In this document: positions 28,099 to 38,412 of the stretch, in pieces
How positions within the stretch are numbered: position 1 is the first letter of the stretch
How the letters are laid out: each line of letters starts with the position of its first letter
The notes under the pieces: generated by a model
The model's input: only the letters and a program-made list of their open reading frames with translations
Database searches by the model: none
Told to the model about the DNA's origin: nothing
Assembly (NCBI RefSeq): GCF_000150955.2
Contig: NC_011671.1
Span: 1 to 64,000, forward strand
DNA from: Phaeodactylum tricornutum CCAP 1055/1
Lineage: Eukaryota > Bacillariophyta > Bacillariophyceae > Surirellales > Neidiaceae
Reading direction: 5' to 3'
Length of the DNA stretch: 64,000 nt
Program-made: the position numbers and the translations under genes

Positions 28099-29715
28099 AT
28101 GGGCTTCTTTGCGTCGACGAAACCGATGCAACTGGCATCGCTACTTGTCACACTCTTTTTGGTTTTTGTACCCACGACGCCGTTCGAATGGTCCGTCTCC
28201 AGCAGCAGAAATAGACCAGAAGTCAATCGCCGTGCCATCGCTGGATTGTGGAGGTTGACACCGCGATCACTCCAACACACCTTACCGTTGAAGGAATTCA
28301 CCACCTATCCTAAGGTAGCTCCCCAAGCTCAACCGGTGGAATCTGATCTACTGCTCATGCTGAAAGAAGACGGATCGTTTCAACAGTATCTCGACAGCGA
28401 TCAGGATGAGACCACTTTAACTATGCCAAAAAAAGATCTAGATCAATCGTGGTCAACATTTACTGCACGCAAGCAATATTTGCACGACGTAGCCAAAGGA
28501 GTGTGGGATTTTGTGGACGGTAAACTCATTTTGGCCGCGGATCGACCTGATGTCGAGAAAACGAGGGATGATGCGGAGAAACCTCCCGATACACTGTTGG
28601 TAGGAAGAGTCGTCGCCACCTACGAACAATCCCTTGCAGAAAACCCTATGCTCGCCGCTAACGACTCGAGAATGCTGGACGTGAGCGCTTCCGGTTCAAA
28701 AAATACTACCTTGGAAAAAGCTGTGCTTTCTGCCGAGCATCCATCGCAAACGCAGATTTCTCAGTTGGCCACAAACAACCAAACAGATGCACACCTGTCC
28801 GTCCCGAAAGGCTCCGTGAAAGTGGGGCGTTTCTTTTATCCCAAATCTCATCCATCTTTTTTTGAAACGCCCATGTTTCACGCCGTTAAGCGGGGCTCAT
28901 TCGTGTTGCGGCAAGTACTGGGTTCACTCAATACCCAACACGGCCAGAACGACCTGGTGGAAAAGTTTCATCGGGAGAACTTCTATAACAAGTCGTTCTG
29001 GTTGACTTCTCATCCAATCGGTCAGCAAAACAATCGTCCTAAAGGTGAAAAACGATGGTCCATCAAGTACAATAAATACGTGTACGATGCACCAAGGGCA
29101 AAGTCATCTTCGCAGTCAAAGCAAGACGTGGAAAAGGACAATCGTGGCACAAATATTCGCGTAATGCAGGTTCACTTCTACCCGAACGGCACTTTCTCAA
29201 CTTTGGCGGGTTTGGGAGATTCGACTATTCTACGCGGCAAGTACGATGTTGTAGGTCAGGATCGCGATCAATTGTGGATGCAAATATGGCGGTTCGGTTT
29301 TGGACGGGATGTCTCCGGAAGTACTTATTCCGAAGGCCGCATGCTAAACCAGGATGATGCAAAAATGTACTGGGGGAGGATTGAGGAAGATGCAGAGCGT
29401 ATCTCGGCAGTAGAAGAGGAATTGGATGGAGAGGTAGGACAAAAAATGGACTCCAAGAGGAAGCGCTTGCTTGTGCAAGGATCTGTGCTCGTCGGATCGG
29501 GTTTGGAGCCTTTGCCTGTGGGTCGCTTCATACTGCGTGAAATGGAGGATGAAAGTATGCTGCGCGACGACAGTTATCAGGACGATGATGATGACCATGA
29601 TGACGACGATCAAGATGATTGCGGCAAACCAGCTCGAGAAGACCAATCGATGACACCGACAGCGGTATTGACTGGTCTGGTGGTGCAGCTTTCGAGTGAA
29701 TGGTTGAGTAAATGA
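28099..29715 (+). CDS. Large diatom-type protein, possibly plastid or secretory
   Basis: 538 residues, intronless. It starts with a hydrophobic signal (L-A-S-L-L-V-T-L-F-L-V-F-V-P-T-T-P-F-E-W) with Phe after the likely cut site, then an Arg/Ser stretch, compatible with plastid targeting. Two related blocks each have a Gly-x-Trp start and a D-G-K-L or F-G-R strand (A-G-L-W-R-L-T near 47; G-V-W-D-F-V-D-G-K near 133; H-F-Y-P-N-G-T-F-S-T-L near 355; L-R-G-K-Y-D-V near 375), like beta-sheet lipocalin-type repeats seen in other stramenopile proteins. The C-terminus has a D-D-D-D-H-D-D-D-D run. Function unknown. Confidence 0.7.
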   Translation: MGFFASTKPMQLASLLVTLFLVFVPTTPFEWSVSSSRNRPEVNRRAIAGLWRLTPRSLQHTLPLKEFTTYPKVAPQAQPVESDLLLMLKEDGSFQQYLDSDQDETTLTMPKKDLDQSWSTFTARKQYLHDVAKGVWDFVDGKLILAADRPDVEKTRDDAEKPPDTLLVGRVVATYEQSLAENPMLAANDSRMLDVSASGSKNTTLEKAVLSAEHPSQTQISQLATNNQTDAHLSVPKGSVKVGRFFYPKSHPSFFETPMFHAVKRGSFVLRQVLGSLNTQHGQNDLVEKFHRENFYNKSFWLTSHPIGQQNNRPKGEKRWSIKYNKYVYDAPRAKSSSQSKQDVEKDNRGTNIRVMQVHFYPNGTFSTLAGLGDSTILRGKYDVVGQDRDQLWMQIWRFGFGRDVSGSTYSEGRMLNQDDAKMYWGRIEEDAERISAVEEELDGEVGQKMDSKRKRLLVQGSVLVGSGLEPLPVGRFILREMEDESMLRDDSYQDDDDDHDDDDQDDCGKPAREDQSMTPTAVLTGLVVQLSSEWLSK

Positions 29716-30059
29716 TGAATTGAATGAAGGCAGAACTTTTCTGCCGTTGTGTAATAGTATCTAAAAAAACTTATATTGATTTTCAAGATTTACGATGGAC
29801 TAGATTACTTATGACTTACGGAGTGTCATCTCTTAACTTTTACTCGACGTCTGTAGCTTCACTCCGGTTCTGTTCGATTTATACGGTCGAAGCTTCTTGT
29901 TGGTCGTATTCTTTTTTGTTTGACTTTCAAAGCAACTTCCTGATTATAAATAAGGCTTTCTGTTGTGTCTATCTTTCTTTTTTATACCCACACATGCCGC
30001 GTCCGTCGTTGCGGCAAACGTGATGACCGAAAAAACTCTGATTTTGGTAATCTTATTCA
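29716..30059. other. 3' flank and intergenic region
   Basis: T-rich, about 340 bp between convergent genes. No gene seen; it probably contains both 3' UTRs. Confidence 0.4.
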
Positions 30060-30648
30060 TCAATACCAAATCAATACGTTTTCTATAAGATCGGCCACGT
30101 CTCGACTGCCGGTGTCGACAGAAAGACGAGGGAATGCCACTTGACCAAAATTATTTATATCCTTTCGTGTAACGGCACCCTGAGGTTCATTGTCTTCCGC
30201 TGTCAAAACCAAGTCGGCGAGTTGTGCTCCCGCAATCGAGAGCTTGACCTTGCTGTCCGTAATCATTATCTCGTGGTCACCGGTATCACAAACGATATCT
30301 CTTTTGCGACAGCGACTTTGGAACTGCTAAAGGTCGACATGGAGACCACCACGCAACGAGCAAAACATCACGGTCGTCTGGGACTTTGAGATACGAACAA
30401 TGATAGCAGTGCCGGAGGGACTACGAGCTGACGGTGCCGCCGATCCACCAGCTGTTGTCATGTTTTGGATCAAACAGGGATATGAAACGAACGAAGCGAA
30501 AGGAATAGGAACCGGAACGAAGATCATTGATGCTTCGCGAACTCCATACATCTGTGAAGAAGTTTCGTCGGAAGCCGGAAATGCTGACCAGTTGGCAGGC
30601 CTTGGCAGAGGACAGAACACGACCCATCGCCACGCGTAAGCGAGACAT
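30060..30648 (-). CDS. Small gene of unresolved exon structure
   Basis: Two minus-strand stretches look coding. A basic, presequence-like N-terminus starts at 30648 (M-S-R-L-R-V-A-M-G-R-V-L-S-S-A) and stays open to 30421. A C-terminal part at about 30326-30060 contains D-H-E-I-M-I-T-D-S-K-V-K-L and ends V-L-I-W-Y. They lie in different frames, and I could not find one GT-AG pair that joins them without a stop. Either two introns, a different start or a sequence error is involved. The N-terminus suggests a mitochondrial protein; no family recognised. Confidence 0.35.
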
Positions 30649-30889
30649 TACTGTGACGTGAAAACTGGAAATGTTGTGTTTCTCTTTAGAAAATGTGCAT
30701 CATTCTACTTGGCATTTTCGAAGAATTTCTTTTATGGCCTTTAAGCTTCGTCACGAATCGTCACCTCAGACGTGCACCATACTGATCCAGACATCCGTAT
30801 TCATCTCTGCTCATTCCCATCTCACAATTTCGATTTCGAAGTACTGCTCAGTAACTTCCAACATACTAACTGCCAACTGAAACGAAAGA

Positions 30890-31837
30890 ATGATCTTCCT
30901 TCGTCAACCTCGTCCCATGTTCCAACATTCACCCTTTCACTATCACCATGATCCTCGCGTGCTTGTCATTCATTCCTCTAGGACTGGCTGCGGTCCCAAC
31001 AACGAAGATGCTACCAAGTCCACAACAGCTACTGATTCCTCGAACAAGATCACTGATGGTAGCGCTTCTGCGTCGGTGGTGTACCACTCGCGTGGCGTCC
31101 ATGTGACGGAAAGCAAAGAATCAACTAAGTTGTCCATTGACCTTCCTGGAGTCAAAGCTAATGATGTGCAAGTTGTCCTTGAAAACGGGAAGCTCCGTGT
31201 GAAGGCGGAGCGCAAAGCTGGTAAACAAGTCACTTTTCATCGCGAGCTTCCGATCGACGATTCCGTCATTGAGTCAAGCATGGCAAGCCTGGTCGATGGG
31301 GTATTGACCATCTCCCTGACCAAAAAGCAATCGCCCGAATCAGTGTCGGTTGCCGTTGCATCAGAATATCCTCCGGAAAGTATAACCGAAGAAAATGTTC
31401 ACTTTAGTTTGGACCTGCCCGGGGTCAAGTCGTCGGACCTGAAGGTGACGCGTCTTAGCGGCAATATCGCAATCGAAGGAGAGCGGAAAAATGGCCAATT
31501 TTCTTCTACGGTCAAGCGCAGCTATGAAGTCGATACCAAGACAGTTGATGTTGACTCGATTAGGGCATTTTTGGCCGACGGCGTCTTGACCTTCGTTGCG
31601 CCTCGCAAGGAAGGGCCGCCCGCTTTAACAATTCCAGTATCGACGCTTATTGAGAATTCCACCAGCGAGCCTCCCAAGAAGCAGGCCAAGTTGGACATTG
31701 AATCATCCGAAACGGCGCCAAAACAATCCGTCATTCCTGAAATCGAAGATGACAAGACAAAGCCGTCATCGGGTAGCAATGAAAAGGAATGGGAGCATGT
31801 TGTCGAGACAGTCCCTGACGAAGAAGTCAAAGCTTAG
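30890..31837 (+). CDS. HSP20 protein with two alpha-crystallin domains
   Basis: 315 residues, intronless. Domain 1 (about 60-145) and domain 2 (about 160-250) each show the alpha-crystallin pattern: L-S-I-D-L-P-G-V then a G-K-L-R-V-K-A-E-R strand and D-G-V-L-T-I; and F-S-L-D-L-P-G-V, I-A-I-E-G-E-R, then A-D-G-V-L-T-F-V-A-P-R-K. Most small heat-shock proteins have a single domain. The N-terminus is His/Pro-rich without clear targeting. The C-terminal 60 residues are acidic and disordered. A role as an ATP-independent holdase for unfolded proteins is inferred from the fold. Confidence 0.85.
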   Translation: MIFLRQPRPMFQHSPFHYHHDPRVLVIHSSRTGCGPNNEDATKSTTATDSSNKITDGSASASVVYHSRGVHVTESKESTKLSIDLPGVKANDVQVVLENGKLRVKAERKAGKQVTFHRELPIDDSVIESSMASLVDGVLTISLTKKQSPESVSVAVASEYPPESITEENVHFSLDLPGVKSSDLKVTRLSGNIAIEGERKNGQFSSTVKRSYEVDTKTVDVDSIRAFLADGVLTFVAPRKEGPPALTIPVSTLIENSTSEPPKKQAKLDIESSETAPKQSVIPEIEDDKTKPSSGSNEKEWEHVVETVPDEEVKA

Positions 31838-31939
31838 CAATAGCCAGTAAAAGCAGAAAATATGTAGATAAGAAATTCAAATACTGGTCGTAGTCTCTTA
31901 GTGTATCGAAACGTAGAAAAGCTTTGAGCAAAGAAACCC

Positions 31940-33055
31940 TCAAAAGAATCCGAGCGATGCGCCCGTTGCTTCTTCGTACAGTGAGAGTATACCCCGTAGG
32001 CAAGACTCCCCACTAGCTCTCTTCACATCATCCTGAAAGTGACGCATTCCCAATCTACTATACTCTCTTCGCTTGAGCCTAATCACATCGCGATCAACGT
32101 ACTCGTTTTGATTCTCGCCGACTCCGATAACAGTGACAGATCTATTCCAAGTCCCAAGAAAATGACCAGACCTTACGGGTTTAAAGCCTGGTTTGGCCGG
32201 TTCGATTGCAACGCCTACATCCTTACGGAAAAAGACGAAGGCTGCGTGCAATGAGTGAGGGCCTGTGATAAAGGCGGCATTGATGGAACCGGTATCCGGA
32301 GCCATCCACAAGTTCGCCAACGCTTGCTGAAATGCGTACCACATAAGTGGATGCCTTGGTGATGTGGCCATAAAATATTGCGACAGCAAATGGTATTGTT
32401 CAACGACAAAGAAAGCGTCGTCGCTGGGACGAATGCTATTTGGCGACAGCTTATTCGGAACGGAGTCCAAATCGGCATATAGGCCTCCGTAGACCCACAG
32501 AACGAGATACCGCCAAAGGTCAGCTTTGAGTGTACCATGAAGGAGGCATTTTCGAGCGATAGTCTCCAATAATGGAAAGTTGGGAAATTCCTGTTCGAAC
32601 AATCTCCAGAGCGCGTCGTCGTCGTGAAAATAGTAAGACCATCCATCCCATTGCCACTGTTGCGTTGTTTTGGCCAAATTTGGTGTCAAGCACCGCGATC
32701 TGGAGGTTTGATGAACTATTCTTGGAATTTTTCTGTCGTTTGATGCGTGTGACGAAGGAAATTCGGTATCGAAAATATAGACCAGATCGGGGTCACAGAG
32801 CGTCGTGCTGTCTTTCGTGTTGTCCAGCGTAAGCTCCTGAAGTGGTCTTTTCCTGTAAGGCTGTTTGGCTTTCGTTAATCCAGTATGGCCTGTAGCGTTT
32901 ATAAGAAAAGCTTGATCAAATGTTAGACCCTGAAATTCTGATTGTTTACGGAAGCGAAAGATACCAACAAGATGCTCAAGCAACAGTATGGAGATCGGTA
33001 GATAGAAGCACAGAGAAAGCCATTTCTTTGATGTGCTTATTTTCCGTTTTTTCAT
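31940..33055 (-). CDS. Golgi type II glycosyltransferase, DXD family (GT32/Och1-like)
   Basis: 371 residues. A short cytosolic basic start (K-K-R-K-I-S-T-S-K-K) and one membrane helix (L-C-F-Y-L-P-I-S-I-L-L-L) give a type II Golgi topology. The catalytic part has I-P-R-I-V-H-Q-T, K-A-D-L-W-R-Y-L-V-L-W-V-Y-G-G-L-Y-A-D-L-D, the family signature with its metal-binding DXD. T-G-P-H-S and H-F-L-G-T-W-N-R follow, as expected. Yeast relatives include Och1 mannosyltransferase and inositolphosphoceramide mannosyltransferases. Sugar and acceptor cannot be told apart here. Several residues near 240-330 look normal; the gene appears intact. Confidence 0.88.
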   Translation of the reverse strand: MKKRKISTSKKWLSLCFYLPISILLLEHLVGIFRFRKQSEFQGLTFDQAFLINATGHTGLTKAKQPYRKRPLQELTLDNTKDSTTLCDPDLVYIFDTEFPSSHASNDRKIPRIVHQTSRSRCLTPNLAKTTQQWQWDGWSYYFHDDDALWRLFEQEFPNFPLLETIARKCLLHGTLKADLWRYLVLWVYGGLYADLDSVPNKLSPNSIRPSDDAFFVVEQYHLLSQYFMATSPRHPLMWYAFQQALANLWMAPDTGSINAAFITGPHSLHAAFVFFRKDVGVAIEPAKPGFKPVRSGHFLGTWNRSVTVIGVGENQNEYVDRDVIRLKRREYSRLGMRHFQDDVKRASGESCLRGILSLYEEATGASLGFF

Positions 33056-34376
33056 AGTTTGAACTAGAGCTTTTCCGAAACTATATTCTCCAGTGTTGGT
33101 CAGTAACAGAGAAACAAATGTAAAGACAACTGACAGTGAAGATCATTTGACGAATTGACCGTGGTGTACAGTGAGCATTATTTGTGCGCATCGGAAAAGT
33201 TCTATCAATGCCGCTCTCGAGTGGCAGTCATCGCTTTCAAGAAATTGTGTGACCTGACAACGAATCATGCTTTTCATAGGAAAATAAAAAAACGACGGGG
33301 TTCGAGTTGGATATATCGCAAAGCCTGTCAATATCCGGGTTTTGCTGTGCCAGCATCAATGTGCCTTCCTCACAGTAACGTATACGTCGATCGACTTAGA
33401 CGTCAAGGGTCTCTATAGATAACCATTGACCGAGAATATTCCAGATACTATTTGACACTTTAAAATGCGGGGTAAGATTCGGTCAGCGGTTAGGCTTCCA
33501 ACGAATCCTAAAAGTGCCTTTTTTGCGTTTATAGCAAATTCCGAAATTGAGTTAAAATTTGCAGATGCCAATCCCACAATGGCAAGAGCAGCTGTTTTTC
33601 CTTCAATATGTGTGCTGGCCTTTGGATCTTCCAACTGCTGCGTTCTGAGTCGAAGAAGGACGGAGACGGTCGACAATCATGGTCCCGATCACGACAGGAA
33701 GTCGATTCCGAACTAGATGGCGAGTCAATCACTACATCTCGGTCAACTTCAAAGTCTTTGAAGTTTGCCACAGTCCGTGTGCAGCTCCGTAAATGCCTTA
33801 GCTTGATCCCGTGGTGTTTTTCAGACTGAGGATCAACCATAGTTCTGGAGCATCGGATCACCGTCTGCACGGCCATCAACTCACAGTAAGGGTGTATCGA
33901 CATTCGGAAGCCCAGAAGGCCACGTACCGTCTATACGACGTGAGAAAAGAGTATAACTTCGGGTGAGAAAGCTGCGGAAGCAGGCTATCTTCGAATTGCC
34001 TCCAAATTCAGACCAGTGAGACAGAAACTGACTTTTGTGTATAAGACTTATCAATTGTTTTCATTTCAAATCATTCTGGGCGAAGAAAGAATATTTAAGA
34101 GGGAAAACGCCAGGAAATGGAAATTCGAACTACTATTGTGGCACTGGATTCCTACTTAAAGACCTTTCTCAACGGAGGAAATCTTACCAGAAAGAGGGAT
34201 TCAATCAGCGTGGCTTCGTCTTCTTGGAAGATCGAAAACCTTACCAGCCGTGGCTTTTCATACCAATTCTTTGCGACAAACGAGAATTCATTCTCGGTCA
34301 TAAACCTTGACGCCTATCATTCAGGAAAAGCGTCTCGCACGTATACACTCACAACGCAGCCCCATGCAACTTCACC
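33056..34376. other. Gene-poor region of about 1.3 kb
   Basis: No firm gene. Two adjacent minus-strand frames (33903-33529 and 33676-33413) could be parts of one broken or spliced gene, since the second has a codon-like helical run (A-A-L-A-I-V-G-L-A-S-A-N-F). A plus-strand frame at 34117-34446 precedes the next HSP20-like gene but shows no domain. CTCACAGTAAGG occurs near 33882. Confidence 0.35.
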
Positions 34377-35097
34377 ATGCCCTACTACCCATACACTACG
34401 ATTGCCTCGCAGCAAACACACCATCCGTCACAAAGCGGGCGGCTAGCGAGACAAGACTTTCTACGCCAACGTGCACAAGCGGCGGCGAGAGCCGCGACAG
34501 CATCGAAAAACAGTCAACCCAATCAACAACCAGCGGAGCTTTCGGAGAATAAGTGCAAGTCTTCGTCTCACTGTCGATATACCGGGTGTCTTCGCTCGTG
34601 ATTTGGAAGTGGCCATCAATCACGGAGTTCTAACAATCCAGGGGGTTCGCAAAACCATGTCGGTCGATGGCACGGTTTGTATCAAGAAACACAAGTTCTC
34701 ACGACGCTACGCTATCGATACGAACGTAGTGGATGTTGCGCGAGTCGACGCAAACTTGTCGCATGGTGTCTTGGCGATCCGTGCGCCAAAGAAGTCTGGA
34801 TCCCAGCACGTTCGAATTGATGAGGCGGACGAACAGACTCGCAACACCACCGGGAATCTTTCGTCGAGGGAGATCAACGTCACTACCAGCAACCACGAAC
34901 TAATGTCCAATCTCACCCCCGTGGATACCGCTAGATTGGCTGCTTCACAAGTACCCTTGGCAGTACAGCAAGGATCTGAAGTAAATGCCCTTCCCGCAGA
35001 TCCTACCACGATTCCAAACGGAAAAGACTCGGACAGTTCCAGTCATGGAGAAGTGAGCTCCGATTCGTGCTCCCAGAGAGAGGATGGTCAATCATAG
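34377..35097 (+). CDS. HSP20-like gene with a frame break near the N-terminus
   Basis: The alpha-crystallin domain is clear from about 34560: S-L-R-L-T-V-D-I-P-G-V, G-V-L-T-I-Q-G-V-R-K, then S-H-G-V-L-A-I-R-A-P-K-K, closely related to domain 2 of the protein at 30890. Its frame has a TAG at 34444 and no ATG before the domain, only a GTG at 34471. A sensible N-terminus (M-P-Y-Y-P-Y-T-T-I-A-S-Q-Q) starts at ATG 34377 in another frame and runs Gln/Ala-rich to about 34550. I find no usable intron between them, so there is a single shift, a sequencing error or decay. The C-terminal 80 residues are Ser/Thr-rich. Confidence 0.65.
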
Positions 35098-35427
35098 AGC
35101 AGCAGGATCACTAAATTTAGCATTTATTCCTTTTCAGTAGCAATTTTTTACTATCAACTCCTTTGCTAGCAACAATTTACGGCCATATGCCTTGTGCGCT
35201 GTTTAGCTGCGAGTACGGGTTCACTTCATATATGTATAGCAGCTGGTTCATGCAATCCTGGTGCTAGAGGGAAGGAGACAGCTGCACTGCTGACTTTACC
35301 GATTCGATCTTCTCCCAATTCCAGGTGCAGTCCCTATATATAAGCATTGTGTGGCCGAAAATAGTCAGAAATGTTGCGTAAAAGCTAAATTCTGAAACTT
35401 ATCTATTGGTAAAAACTATCACGTTTG
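35098..35427. other. Intergenic region between convergent genes
   Basis: About 330 bp, AT-rich, no frame of note. It probably contains both 3' UTRs. Confidence 0.45.
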
Positions 35428-37797
35428 CTACTTCTTCCCGGGAGACAAAAAATTCTCGAGATCTTCGAGCTCCGCATCATCAACATCCAGATCCAGCAAG
35501 TCTCCATCAATGTCGTCTAGACCGTCTGTACCGCTTAACAATGCGTCCATGTCCATGTCGTCATCGATATTCAAAAGATCGTCGACATCATCATTACCAT
35601 CCTCGTTCGAAGCCGCTATGTCAGCCGCGGGCGCCTGATCCTTCTTTGCCACCGTATCCACCGATATCGATGGAGCTTCGGAAGACGTCGATGCAAAAGC
35701 AGTCCCGGAGGGCTTAGCAAGCTCGTTTCCGCCAACCGACGATGATACGCTCGGGACCATGGATGATGTCTCCGACGCGTAGCCACCGCTGGACTCTTCT
35801 TCAAAAACGATTTCTTCCGTACCACGTTCGTCCTCGTTGTCAGCGGGCTCGTCCAAAGCACCCATGAGTGCTTCCATCAGTGAATCTTTCTTCGGGGGCA
35901 ACGCGACTATGGTAGGTTTGGGAGTACTCGCTCCGGAAGCGGGCTTTGAGGTCGCTAATTCATTCTCTGGCGTCGGCAAAAAGTCGAATTCGCTACCAAT
36001 TGAAAAGCTCTCCAATGAGGACAGCTTGGCTGGACCCTTGTCCGGCTTTTTGTCATCTTCTTTTCGCGATTTCTTCTTACCAAACTCCCGACGTCGACCC
36101 ACAGTGGATCCCCACAAATGATTTTGTGGTTCGTCTTGGTGTGATTCTTCGTGGTGCTCCTTCTGTCTAGCGGCAATAACGTCCCAGAAGCGAGAATCCC
36201 GACTCAGCATGGTATCGTACACCGACGCCGAGACCTTGGTGGCACCACCAGCCAAATCCGCGGCTGCTGCATTTGCGCCAGTCTCAACAGCAGGGTGATC
36301 ATCCGAGGCGACAGTCCCCTTGTGCATCATGTCCTGTTCTTGTTGTTCCAAGACCTGTGAGGCTTGTTCTGCGTCAACCGTTTCAAAGATAATGTCCAAA
36401 AAGAAATCGTCAGGAAAGCGGTGATCGCTACAGGCTCCATCCAACTGGGCTTTCGTAAGTCGCATAACGTTGGGAGGGACGTATCCAGTGTGGAAAGCGG
36501 CCCGAAACATGCTGACCCGTTGCCGTGACGCCGTTAAGTGGCGACAACGGATGAGAATATCACCCTGTACGATCTGGTTGACGTGGAAAGAAATGCTCCC
36601 ATCCGCCACCTGACAAAAAGGCAGTTCATCGGACGCTTGTTGAAAGTGGAGGCTGGCGGGTGCCGTGTGCAATAGTTGTCCGGCTTTGAATAGCTGAAGG
36701 TACGGGGCACAGCCCATGCGGAGCACTTCCGGATCCTTTTCCGCTGTTTTCTTGTTATTGTCGTCGTCCGGACGTAGCGGTCCCTTGGCGTACTTGGGCG
36801 CTTCGCTGAGAATAATCCGCGTGAGCATTAACGGTGGTTGCGAGGGCCGCACCCCATCAAGCATGTTTTTAAAGTACGATGCGTAGCGACGCTGTGACGG
36901 AATGGTGAGTTCGTCCGGAGTAATTTGTTTGCATCGCGCAATGTATTCGAGCGTATCGTATATGTTGGTAAAACCCGCCTGTCCCATCCAACACAGAAAT
37001 GCCGCGAGCACGGTACTGGTGCGGCCTTTGCCAGTCAAGCAATGTACGACGGCCACGTTCCGATCGTCGGCCTTCAACCAGGCTTCCATGGAAACGAGTA
37101 GTTTCAAAAGCAACCCGAGTGGTGGACTCGGCGAACCAGGAAACGAAAAAGTCAAGACCTGTTCATCTAAAATCCCACAATCATATTCCACTTCACTCAA
37201 ATTCCACACCATGTAGCGACCATTGTGACGACGCGTGAGCATGTGTCCGATGGCAGCAAGTTTGCGTTCACCCGTGATCTCCCCATCGACGGCACTCGAC
37301 ATTGCGGGGTGACTCATGGTAATAATACGGTCCGTAATATAAACGACTTCGGCGTCCTTCAAGGCAGCAACGTCGAGAGGCAGGGACGGATCTCGTTTGT
37401 AGTACAGGACACGGGCTTTGTTGAGTCGCTCCTGTAGTTTCGTTTGCTGTGTTTTGACGGCTTCTTCGGCTTTATTGATCGACGCCTTGGTTTGCTGAAC
37501 GACGGACGTCCAGCCCGCTTGCAAATGCTTCAAAACGTGTTCCTTCTGGTCCGTGCTGGAGTTTTTTGTGCTGTTGCTGTTACTGCTGCCGATTTCGTTC
37601 GATTCGTCGCCGTAGCGTCCCGTGACTTTAGGTGAAGTTGTCGCTTCTTCGGCCGCCATTCGAGTACTCTCGTTCGCAGCACCCTGGGGATTCTTGGAGG
37701 GCCCCGCCTGCGATGCTGCCTTGGTTAACGCATCACCCGTCTTTTCGAACGCTTGCGTGAGAGATGCCTTGGCGGTTTCCCCCCAAGTGCTCCACAT
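35428..37797 (-). CDS. PTEN/auxilin-type phosphatase-C2 protein with clathrin-box motifs
   Basis: 789 residues from the ATG at 37797; the frame extends to 37836 only through a TTG. A coiled-coil start (residues 1-150) is followed by a PTEN-like phosphatase domain with active loop H-C-L-T-G-K-G-R-T-S near 252-262; Cys and Arg are both present, unlike most auxilins. A PTEN-type C2 domain (about 320-480; L-Q-L-F-K-A-G, G-D-I-L-I-R-C, F-R-A-A-F-H-T-G-Y) follows. The acidic tail contains D-L-L-N-I-D and D-L-L-D-L-D, fitting clathrin-box rules (L-hydrophobic-x-hydrophobic-D/E). No J domain is seen, so it is not a full auxilin. A role in phosphoinositide turnover at coated vesicles is inferred. Confidence 0.83.
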   Translation of the reverse strand: MWSTWGETAKASLTQAFEKTGDALTKAASQAGPSKNPQGAANESTRMAAEEATTSPKVTGRYGDESNEIGSSNSNSTKNSSTDQKEHVLKHLQAGWTSVVQQTKASINKAEEAVKTQQTKLQERLNKARVLYYKRDPSLPLDVAALKDAEVVYITDRIITMSHPAMSSAVDGEITGERKLAAIGHMLTRRHNGRYMVWNLSEVEYDCGILDEQVLTFSFPGSPSPPLGLLLKLLVSMEAWLKADDRNVAVVHCLTGKGRTSTVLAAFLCWMGQAGFTNIYDTLEYIARCKQITPDELTIPSQRRYASYFKNMLDGVRPSQPPLMLTRIILSEAPKYAKGPLRPDDDNNKKTAEKDPEVLRMGCAPYLQLFKAGQLLHTAPASLHFQQASDELPFCQVADGSISFHVNQIVQGDILIRCRHLTASRQRVSMFRAAFHTGYVPPNVMRLTKAQLDGACSDHRFPDDFFLDIIFETVDAEQASQVLEQQEQDMMHKGTVASDDHPAVETGANAAAADLAGGATKVSASVYDTMLSRDSRFWDVIAARQKEHHEESHQDEPQNHLWGSTVGRRREFGKKKSRKEDDKKPDKGPAKLSSLESFSIGSEFDFLPTPENELATSKPASGASTPKPTIVALPPKKDSLMEALMGALDEPADNEDERGTEEIVFEEESSGGYASETSSMVPSVSSSVGGNELAKPSGTAFASTSSEAPSISVDTVAKKDQAPAADIAASNEDGNDDVDDLLNIDDDMDMDALLSGTDGLDDIDGDLLDLDVDDAELEDLENFLSPGKK

Positions 37798-38412
37798 GGT
37801 CACTGAAATTCGGTACAAGGAATGACTCGGCGACAACGATTACGACAATCCAGAGATTCGAGCTCGATACCGCAACGGGAGACAGCCTTGTTCCGTCAAT
37901 GCGAACGAAGGAAGGTCTCACAGTAAATCCAGGTTCTCTTGTAGGCATCAACGTCGCAGGTCGCGGTCCTTTCTGTTTCTGATTCGCTATGAACGTGCCT
38001 ACCGTAATTACTTTCCGTTTTTGCGTGTAAGGGGCAATTCGCTCATTCGTATTCCTACGTAGGCTATTTCTACACCAAACGAATCGTGTTTCCAAAGTGC
38101 TATATTGATTTCCGGGTGTTTCGCGGAAATACATGCCGTGTCGATGCTGGAGTAGGGCCGGCCGTTGTTTCAAAATGCCAGGGACCAGGATTTTGGTAAC
38201 CCCCGCCAGGGTCTCACTATCTGTTAGGCCGAGATTCGAACGAACGAGAACTATGTCGTCTCGGCTGGACTACCACATTTGTCTAACAGACACGCAAAAC
38301 TCCACAAGCCACCTCAGCTTGCCTTCACAAACACAAGTATAGAAATACCAAGCTTGTTTGCTAGCAAGCTTCCCAACCCACCATTTAGGAATCTCTCGTG
38401 TGACGTTCACTG
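37798..38412. other. Intergenic region
   Basis: About 600 bp between two minus-strand genes. A GATTCGAACG stretch near 38230 looks like a tRNA T-loop but no cloverleaf forms. CTCACAGTAAAT lies near 37917. No gene seen. Confidence 0.45.

Noticed and set aside
30661-30889. Heat-shock element upstream of the HSP20 gene
   Set aside because: TTCGAAGAATTTC near 30720 has the right words but wrong spacing for nGAAnnTTCn repeats.
38200-38275. tRNA gene suggested by a GATTCGAACG T-loop-like word
   Set aside because: No acceptor, D or anticodon stems could be formed around it on either strand.
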